A stretch of 64,000 nt of DNA from Halichondria panicea. Taxonomy: Eukaryota > Porifera > Demospongiae > Suberitida > Halichondriidae. Location of the stretch: contig NC_087383.1 of the NCBI RefSeq assembly GCF_963675165.1, positions 5,372,839 through 5,436,838 on the forward strand, read 5' to 3'. The position numbers and the translations under genes were made by a program. Below are positions 37,901-48,000 of this stretch, piece by piece; positions within the stretch are counted from its first letter, which is position 1, and every line of letters begins with the position of its first letter. The notes under the pieces are model-generated. The model made no database searches. It was not told the DNA's origin and saw nothing but the letters and a program-made list of their open reading frames with translations.

Positions 37901-38169
37901 GAAAGCAAGGTGCTAACATGTTTGCTTCAACCCAGCACTTCAGCAGACTTACCATGATAGAGTGTATCTGGCTCTATGCAATTGACAACATCTCCAGCCC
38001 GCTTCATGGTAACAGTAACAATGCTCGCTGCTACCTTTATTCCTGTGTCGTGTGTCACATGGAATGAGTTGCACACAGAGTGTACTTCACGAATGAGATC
38101 AGGCCAACTTAAACTGCATGAAACGCAGATGCTAAAAATGAGCACAATTTTGCAAATAATTGGCTTCAT
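34963..38169 (-). CDS. Secreted cysteine-rich protein with a cystine-knot-like C-terminus
   Basis: I do not recognise an orthologue. Exons on the minus strand are 38169-37953, 37845-37590, 35988-35943 and 35306-34963. Exon 1 begins with a good signal peptide (residues 1-21, MKPIICKIVLIFSICVSCSLS), so the product should be secreted. Exon 2 encodes a beta-rich stretch with four cysteines (PICGDNS, SCRSKCF). The last two exons form a cysteine-spaced unit with KCGKI, CHTK, CHPTC, ELCCKNR, FTC and a CVCYLC pair near the end. The CC...C...C-x-C-x2-C order resembles C-terminal cystine-knot modules of growth factors and mucin-like proteins, which often dimerise; that assignment is inference. Exon 1 to 2 (phase 1) and 3 to 4 (phase 1) join cleanly, but exon 2 ends in phase 2 and exon 3 begins in phase 0, so a microexon or a different donor is needed. 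A TATA box lies upstream. Confidence 0.72.
36118..36665 (+). mobile_element. CA-element copy lacking the microsatellite
   Basis: Shares GCCTCTCGCCATGTTTTGC, GAATAGAAAGTTTGTGCGAA and CAGTTACAGCTGGAA with the copies at 11030 and 16955, but stops before the CA run. It lies in an intron of the cysteine-rich gene, on the opposite strand. Confidence 0.6.
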
Positions 38170-38268
38170 TTTACTCTAACAAAAAAACTTGAGAGATGAG
38201 GAAATGCTATAATTATTATACTGCTGCTATAATAATCACTTAAGCTCACTTTATCCTGGCTATGCTCT

Positions 38269-38279
38269 TCTTTTATACA
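38269..38279 (-). promoter_or_regulatory. TATA box for the secreted cysteine-rich gene
   Basis: On the minus strand this reads TGTATAAAAG, a near-consensus TATA element about 100 bp upstream of the ATG at 38169. A start of transcription some 30 bp downstream, near 38240, would give a short 5' leader. The other gene starts in this window (AGGF1, PUS10, PARP16, KHDC4) show no comparable element, which fits regulated rather than housekeeping expression. Confidence 0.55.
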
Positions 38280-39003
38280 TTTTGCTGCAAGGCTAGAGGG
38301 TGGGGCTAATAATTATTATTGTGGCCACTTATTCACCACGACAACAACGGTATGGCTGTTGATCTTTGTCAGTTATTTCCATGCCATGCCATAATTATAA
38401 TTATGTATCTTACAAACATGCAGCCTGGCTTGTTTATGTACTCGTATATTATATTTTACAGGACTTTACAACAGGTACAACAGGACAGTACATGACATGC
38501 CATATTATATTTTTGCATCCCATGATCGCAAACCAAGATAGCCACAATTTTTGCGGAGGATTGGCTAGGCCACAATTAATAAGATTACAATGGCACCACA
38601 TTAGTCCCATGCACAGGTGTCACAATACCACCACATTTGCACGTAATTAACCCCACCACTTGCCTTTGATTCAATTAGGAATTACGGTATTAGTGACAGA
38701 AAATTGCATCTGTTAAAACGAATCAAGCAAATAAACTAATTACAAAGTGGTAAAATAAGCGTTTGATGCTGTTTTACAATCACCCTAAAAAATGTGAATT
38801 CCACCCACACAAATAATTATACGTACTCGTACAAGTCTCTATGATTATCTTGTTATAAGAGACTACTACTTGACATGCATTATAATTATACACCTGCAGC
38901 ATGACTTGGTATGTGTACGCCAATAAAAAATGTTCATGAACTATACATAATGTGTACATCTATTCAATGAACATACGTGCATATAATTATGGTGAAATAC
39001 AAT
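38280..39003. other. Intergenic DNA upstream of the cysteine-rich gene
   Basis: AT-rich DNA between the TATA box of the cysteine-rich gene and the 3' end of AGGF1. I see no gene or clear element; any AGGF1 3' UTR would lie at its right edge. Confidence 0.4.
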
Positions 39004-42000
39004 TTAATTGCTGATCTCATCAAACCGTTTTCTCATACGTTTTGACTTTGAATCTGCAATACACAACAACGTTAAAATAGAAATTAGCATTAAATAAACT
39101 AACTTCTTGAATCCAGGCCGCTCCTACCGGAGTCTTCAAAACCCAAACCAGATTTAGGATTTCTGATTTGTGTTCGAACCTGGCAACGTGTGTATGTAAA
39201 ATTAATTATACGAATGTATATCACTGTCACTTTTTAGTACTGAATTAGTGATTGAAGCACCCGGCCCTTTAATTTTGGCTTAAGAAGGGTAATTCTGGAA
39301 TTATCATTTCCAGGCTTCAGAAAATTGGCTCATTAAAAGGACAATTTTTATGAAATTACTGCAGTTTTTCTTCTTGCGGGAAGCCTGCAGGTATATTAAT
39401 TAAGCACGCAGACTTTAATTGCGACTCTTAAAATGCTGGAAGCTGGGTATACTAGCTCCTATATACTTTGTACTTTGTACTTGTGAGGGTTGCCCATTGT
39501 GAATTTTGTTTGAGTCGATAAATCAGCACGCACATCCCGAAACCTCAAAATTCGGCCATTTCCGAGAAAAAAGGTGCTTCCGGAAGCCAATTTTCAAAGA
39601 ACCTATAACTACAAAAGTGTCTCAGAATAATCACCACAATTATACCCTAATACCGTAGTGCTAGAAATAATTGTATGAATTAATGCATGCAAAACATGCT
39701 TGGCCTATTTAAGGCTCTGATAAGGGTCTGAAAACAAGAAGAGATTAATTTCCTCAATTAAACGTTGCGATTTCAATGGGGACTGCTGTACATGCCTCCA
39801 ATTAATATTGTGCAACATAAAAGTATGTGAAATTGTACAAAATAGTCGAGCATTAATTTCTAGCACTCCGGTTAATGCGCTGAGACGGTGTGGAATACAT
39901 TTTCTTGCCTTCACATCGTTAAAAACGATCTGTCGATAAATCTGTACTTATAGGTAAAAAAATTCAAATGTTCATCATGTTCATGTCTTCACACACTTGA
40001 AACACTTCAACATGTTAGCCTTGTTACTCAACTGACTGCAGGTGATTGCACTCTATAATTTAGTATGGCCCAGGAATGCTGTAATTGCAGGTATTACAAA
40101 CATTCTCACATTACTATAATTATTTGTTGCAAGGTCACCAAAGTGCACCTTCCCACCATGTGCACACCACTAAGAATATAAAATGATTTAATTTGTCTGC
40201 TACTGCAGGAAGTGAACCTTCTTAATTGGTTCCAAAATCTGCAGTAAGGGTTTGGGGCACATGGTCCTATGTATTTATTACTTACAGTACTACCATACGA
40301 TGCAAAAATATAATTATTGTGAAGCTTAAACCTAGTAAATTATGTACGTACACGTATGATTGTACATCTACATCTACATGTACGTAACACATCTGATCAG
40401 TGCTTTGCTTTTTTTTTTACCATTACCATTATAAGCAACACAATCTGCTTACTGGTGCCAGGATAGGATTGGGGAAGAAACCGTACTGCCGTTGTTTCAA
40501 TGAGGCCTAGGAGATTGAAGAGCAGTGGGACTTATGTACTGATCAACGCTTCCTCTCAGAATCATTGATTGACATGATACGTAAGAGGTAATGCACAAAC
40601 AATTACGATAACCAAAGTGATGAGCATGCGTATGCGAGTCATGAGTATTTCTCGTAACAATTTACATGGACCACCTGGATAATTTGAAACATGCACTGAA
40701 TTGACCTCTCTGCTTGACTGGTGTCATGCAGGATATGGTTTGAACATGCAGGCATCTGAATCTTGTGCCATGAGATCACAAGACACGTTTCTACCACTTA
40801 AACTCTGAATGCCCACTTTAAAATTAGATTATGAGCCAACCCTTTGATGTTTGGCCAAGTGATAATTAGATTAAGAGTTGTGCAGTATAAAATCATAGCC
40901 TTGAAACCACTTTTGACCACTAACAAGGACCAGTTGCAAGAAACCCATTCAAATATAGCAGTTTAATTACCACATTCACTCTTGATAATACGTACATTTT
41001 GTATGTATAACATAACTATCTCCTGGCACCATCCATTTAGCGAAACGAAAAATTTAAACACTCAAGAAATGTACACTGCAGTCCTTTAATTGGCCGTCTT
41101 TTATTTTGCAGTTTGCTAACTCTATCCAAAGAAAATAATTATATACACACCGTATCTGCTATAGTGATCGATCGAGACAGATACATCGCAATCAAGTTGT
41201 ATACTTACAGGGTTGACATGTCCCTGTTCCTCCTTCCCCAGCCCCGTTCCACTCCACCCCATTTTCACCAACATACGGTGACCAACATTGTCATCATCAA
41301 TTGCCCTACAGGGGAGGGTAAAATATTGTTAATGTACATGAAAGGCGTAAATGTAGAAACCTATAATAGGCAGTAACAACTTTCATTGGTCCATACATGT
41401 ACATACATGTAGCATCGGCCTACTCCATTATGCAGCCCACAAAGTTGAATTTTTCATTATGAATTGAACCTGGAAACTCTCAGCCGCAGGGTGTATAGCT
41501 TTTAATTAATTGTAATTGTGTAGGTAGGTCCCACGCAAGGAATGCAATGGACATTACACCACATGATAACACACTACACTATAGCTATACAAAACTCCTA
41601 TAGAAAACCATGGCAACCACCAGACTACCAGACTATGACCTAATATCACCCACAAGCATGTTAGACATAATTATAGGACAAATAAATAGATTTAATAAAT
41701 GTCTGGTTGGCCAATAATGTCTAGCTATATCCATTATACACATGAAGTTAGTCCCAGTAGTGGTGTGCAGATGTTCCATTGAATCAGACTATACATGTGT
41801 CTGTAATTATGGACTATTAAAGCCACACTCAAAAACTCGTAACACCAGTTGCTGTTACACATCTTGATTGAAATGTGTATACACCTTTGTTTTAATACTG
41901 CTGCCCTAGCTATAATTGGTCAAAATTATTCACAAGTAAGTTGACCCTGTGATAAGGACAAACAAGTCTACATAAGGTGGTAGTGCAGGCGCTAACATAA

Positions 42001-45000
42001 TTTATAGCAAAGGTACACTACAGTACTGGAATTCAATACAAGAACTCTTTCATTATACTATAGGCTAGCTTTATCAGCAAACATTGTAATCGAGTGCACG
42101 CACATGCACGTACATGTACATGTATAATAGCAGGATTGGTACGTTGTAGGCTAGGTGAGGGCATGGGCAGCACGTAATATAATAGTGTATCTATAGGTGT
42201 GTGGGGAGCTCCAAGGTGTGTCTCTAGAGACCTTTTAATTGTCTTGAATCAAAACATACACCATGAAGTGTGAAGTACGTGCAGTCTATTGTGAATTGAG
42301 CTTTGAGTAGGAGTCCCAAACAGTTTAGTGGGGTAAAAATTTAGCATATGTCTCAAAACAAAATCTCACACAATCGTCCTCCTACGTGTATGTATTGATT
42401 TATATGCATGTACTACAAAAGTCACGTATGTGTATAATAATTATATAGCTACAAACTGCATGTATATCAGTATAAGAGTCTTAGACTAGCTGCATGTTTT
42501 CATAAAAATTGTAACGAGGCACTAGTGCAGGTTATAATTATACGTAAAACAAGTAATAGCATATAAGGACAGGGTTACACATTCATGGCATTTAATTATG
42601 TGCATGCATGACTATCCAACCTTATTGGCTTAGTTTTAGCTAGCCAGACAACCTTTATAGAAGCATTATAAAATTATTGGGCTGGAAGTTTCACCATAGA
42701 TGAGGAAGAGGGATTGGTAAAGGAAGCAGTGCACATGATGATTTTACATTGAATCTGGAGTAAAGCCTCGAAAACTATCCGCGTTGCACCCTATAAACGA
42801 GGCTATTTTACCAGGTAACTCGCTCAAAATAAGAAAGTTGTGTTTCCTCGAGACATCATCTCTTTATAACATGCCCAGTCTGTGAGCCACGTGTCAGAGG
42901 AAGTGGGACATGTGTCCATAAGTCACATGGCAATGGAATGTGTGGCATACAATGTTTACGTTGGGCTCTTGACCTTTAACCTTTTCTTAGATTTCAGTGT
43001 TGTGCTCTCTAGCAAGCTCACATCACTTTCTAGCAATCTCCAACATTATAAACTGTTATGGGAGATGGCAGCTGATCTGAGTTAACCCTCTTAGACTGCT
43101 CTCCATAGCAGCCTATGTACAGTGAAAACCACTAGGTTTGATGGTGAATTTCAAGCTATTGAGCCGGGATCCCATGGGGATCGCTGATCCACAAGTTAGT
43201 ATCATCCTTTCACTACATGATAACTAAATTTTTAAGAATATGACCGTGGGATCGCTGCTGTTTTGGCTGCTTGAAGATCAACACTTTTCATGCACAAATC
43301 CTTGTCTAAATCTTTGCGGTTAAACGTGGATTGTTAATTATTGAGGCACACGTGATGCGTGTCCTACCTCCTCTGGCCACGTGTAGTACTTGCTAATGAC
43401 TGACCACACCCAGTAAAAAGGGACATTCCAGTAAAGTTATAAGCGTAACGCTGCATGCTATTTATAGTCTTGTATTGCTAAACGTGTAAGCCTGCTGGTT
43501 ACACATGTACCTGCTAAATAGGTATAGACATTTAACAGTTAATTGCCAGACTGAGCATATTATATTTGCTGGTTTAAATTATTATGCACTGTGTGTAGAA
43601 ATAGATCATCAGCTTGGCTAGCAGGGCCACGCCAATCTATACAGCTTTGGCTTGTTGACACAGCCTCGATTAAACCCTGGGTAAAGCGGATATTACTCGA
43701 GGGTACTTCCGTTACCAATCCCTCTTCCTCTTCTATCTATGATTTCACTCAGTAATCCCCTTATCCCTGCAATACTCGATGTACATGTATTGGTAGATGA
43801 AGTGCATGGATCTGACCTGTCAGCAGAGGAAGGCAGTGCATCAGGATAGTCTAAGTCAGGAAGATCAGAGCCGACAGTCACACGACTATAGTGTGTGAGT
43901 GTGTTCAAAATTCAAAAAGGGAGTGAAGTATAAACACGTGCATAATTATGTGTACTATAATAATAATTTTTATATTAATTATCATGTGGACATGATTGCA
44001 ATGCACAATTGCCACAATAACTATTACTTAGAGGCTTGTACAATCCCCATTGAAAACGCCGCGTTTAAACGAGTAATTGTACAACGTTTTTTGGAGCCTC
44101 AGACCAAATTAAGGTGGCAAATTTAAGATCAATTTGGTCTGGCCTTAAAATTGGCCTACCTCGTAATTAAATTATGCTATATGTAGCTGCAGAATTATAT
44201 CTAGCACTATACCTATATAATTATAATATAGTGTCATGTACATTATTTACTACAAGCTTTTAGTTTAGCATAAATGCCATTTAGTTATTGCAAGCTCAGC
44301 ACTTTAAGCTGCATCCATGGTCCCCGCTATAATTGAGGTTGCAACACGGACTGTCCGTGTGAAATAGTGCTAATTGCCTGCGTTTCCAACCCCCTTCCTC
44401 TACTATCTACGGTACTACGGTCAAACCTGTCCACATACTCTTCTATAAAACTCTCTCACCGTAGCTCTGCTCGGTCCTTGTAATGACCTTTTTCTTCAGG
44501 ACGTTCGCCAAACACATCTTTGACCTACGGGCACCGAGTTTGCATGTACACATTACACCAGGCTTTGCCACGAACAGTCAATACTGGCCGCTCTTATACA
44601 CCAATAAACACACACTAAAACGATAGAACAGAAGGCCAACATGTAACTTGCAAGTGGATGCCAACGTGTATAATCATCACATTTAAAAGCAGTACGTTAT
44701 TACTCGAAGTGCACACTGTACTAACACGCAATCCGTATTTCTTTTTGATTCTGTTGAGCTCTTTTCTCCGCTTCAGGTCCAAGCTCTCCTTCGTCTCTAT
44801 CTTTGCTGCCTCGACAGGTGGCAGGGGGTTGCCAGGGTCACAGCCGTCACATACCTCAAGGCCTATTGGTTGGGAGAGAGCCACATTATAATCTCAGACT
44901 GCAATTATGTATATGGACTTCCTCCAATGTTCACAAAAATAATCGTTTAGTTGCATAGTTGGCCTTTCAAATGAACGCTTCGTAAAGTTTATATAATTAT

Positions 45001-48000
45001 TAGCTGGAGCAGATTGTGGCATGGCCCACCTGCATGGATGTGCATTGAGCAAGTGGTGGAGCCGATAGTTAGAGTGTCGCCATGGGAGATTGGGTGGGGG
45101 GTACACGCCTCCTTTGGCTGTTGGGAGGAGATCATTAAGTGTTCATGAGCACACTAAATAATAGGTTAAAGTGAATAAGGCGAGAGCTAACAGGTACATG
45201 TATATACATTTGTAGATGTACGGTCAGACAGAACTGCAACGCTAAGTGAGTGCATGCCTTCCATTTGGTTTAGGGACAGATCGATTGGAGAGTCAAACAT
45301 GTATCGTATTTTTAAAAACCCACGGTAAAAGCTCTGTCTTTGTCAATAAACGCCCATGTATGGGGCGTGGCACTGTGGGTGGAGCTGAATAAGCACGTGG
45401 AACCAGTTGCAAGCATGGCAGCATACAATAATAGATGCTATTTATGATGGCAGAGAGAGAGATACCGACACAGAGGGAGAACACCACTCACCACTCCTAT
45501 GACTTAAGATTTAAGCTGAGAGTAGCCTCGTTCCCATGCAAGCCGATTTGTCTCTAATTTAACGCAAAGAGGCGACCTAGCGTTAAATTAGAGGCAAATC
45601 GGCTTGCATGGGAACAAGGCTAAGCTGAGCTGTGGCAGCAGCCAAAAAGAGCATAATAACTGCTGCTATGCAAGAGTTCGGAGTAGATATTAGAATAAGC
45701 ACCCCCTCTACAGACTTTGATATGAAATAAACGCCCGGGCGTTTAATCAAGTAAATACAGTATACAGTACGTGTTTATTTTCAACAGAAGGGAAAATGGT
45801 TACATATATATGTATAGGCCACCACAACAGACCAGTGGGAATTCCTAGGGAGGTTTAGATTTACGTCTACGGGTACTAACAGTGTATTGAATTTCTCTGG
45901 TTAATTACATCTGAAGTTTTGATGTGGTACGTACGTCACACTGGATATACTGCACGTTGTTTTTAAGTTTAAGCATCAGCATGTCAGCACTGGACACCAC
46001 GGGTATAGTTACAATGTACCCACAAACTAAAATTCTACGTGGGTACTGTTAAAGCACACTTTTTTTATTCAAGTTCTATGCACAAAATACATGAAGGGTA
46101 AACCAAATAGCCATGCAAACAAGGCTAATGCAAAGGTCACCTTTAACTAAAAGCAGAATTATACGTGCAGGTACGAACAGAGTAATATGACATTAAATCT
46201 GACTAGTCAAAAAGGAGAGGCAGATTTCATTTAAGACAACTTTTAAAGAACAATATTACTGACATAAAAAAAGGCATAATAATAATAATGGTACATGTAA
46301 AATAATGTAGAGCTTATTCCATAAGGGAACTACACTTACAAAAATGGTTGACTGCTTATGTGTCTTAGCTGGGGGAAGGATGGGGGAAAGAACTACCGTA
46401 TAGCGCGAAATTTTCATTCTCAACTTTCAATGAGGGAATTTTACACTGTACGTGTATTTTACAATAATTAATTATTGCTATTAGTTTACAGATTGATACA
46501 CTGTACATACACCTCACCTTACTGAGCCTGTGGTTGTTGAGGCTACTACCATTGACACTGCCCAGGTCAGTGAGTGTGAAGCACTGCTCTGCCTTGTCGT
46601 AGCTGAGTTTAGCATGAGACTTGCTCACACATAACTCAGGGATCTTTACACCATTCACACCCTCAGGTTCTCTATAGCAATTAATCGGCCAGGATCATTA
46701 TTTGTATGCCTTCCAATACAGTACCGGTATACACCTACATTGTACTGTACATGTACAGTCATGTATGTATACATGTACATGTACCTTCCAATGTTGGCAC
46801 CCTTGGCAGTGATAATAAATACTGAGCCCTTGCCTAGACTGTCACTGTCTGTCACTACCATTCTGAGACAGGAGATCCACTGGTTCTCGGGAGGTGGGGA
46901 ACCTATGGGCAGTCGCGGCCTCTTAGGAGAGCGGATCTCCCCCTCTTCTTCCTCAGAGACTGGGATTCAGGCAATGAGGATCAAGTAAAGCTCCTCTTTT
47001 TATGCAATTACTAACTGTACGTACATGTAAGCCGTCAATTACTCTCTATAATTATACTTCAAGAAAAACTTACGTACATGCGTGTACCATATAAGCATGT
47101 ACGAAGACTATAATTAAGTGCTTATCGCTCTACAATTCAGTTCGAAAAGGGCTTATTTTTCAGGTGGTTAACACATTCATCCTGCATGTATAATTATAGC
47201 ACCTGAATCCGAGTCACTGCTGATGACAATGCACTTCTTTTTTTCCTTTCTCGCAGTATCTTGTCCCTTAGCATCTATTGGAGTGACTTGAGAATGAAAG
47301 ACGTAACGTCTCTGTTCATGATCGTACTGGTAGTAGCAATCTCTGCTAGGGTCAAAGTACAGCTGCAGGTCCTGGGATAGTTGGTGCGCATTTTAAAAAT
47401 CTATAACATTATAAGCACTCAGTGCGACATGCACACGCACGAATCACTACAAGTTCAGCGTTCTGCATTTGATCCGTAAGCAGGCGCTAACCTTAAAGCA
47501 CTGATCACTAGCTAACTTACCTGATCATAGAACAGTTGGTCCTGAAATGAGGTCCGTGGGCTTTCCTCAATCTGATAACCACATCTCTCCATCACTCGTT
47601 CAGACACTTCCGACAAAATGGATGAAATGGACTGCTCCTTACTCGTCTTAAACTCTTTCTCAAGAGCAGACAACTTTTGAAGCTCTTCCTCATCACTATC
47701 CCCAACTTATGGGAGAAATGGTTGAACAGAGAGACTATAAGAGGTTTTTTTTTAAGGGACTAGAATATGATTGCAGAACAAGAAGGGACTGATATAAAAA
47801 AAAATGTTGATCAGGCTCTCTCCCTATAGTCTGATGGGTGCAAACAGAGTTAGACATGTACAACTATTATTATTGTGGGTTTACAAACAACAAATCTGTC
47901 GGTAGTAAATGAAAGGGATTAAGAGACCTGGCCTGTGTTACTGTAGTCATTTCAATTCGGTACCTTGGAGACCAGCGATAAAAGGTAGTTTAGATTTAGA

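Noticed and set aside
39150-39190. A GTTCGAAC motif as a tRNA T-loop
   Set aside because: No matching A box or cloverleaf was found; the sequence is the coding start of AGGF1 exon 13 on the minus strand.
41113-41376. An 87-aa plus-strand frame with an IVIDRDRYIAIK string resembling the DRY region of a GPCR
   Set aside because: It is antisense to the AGGF1 G-patch exon (41305-41209), has no membrane segments around it, and the similarity is a short chance match.
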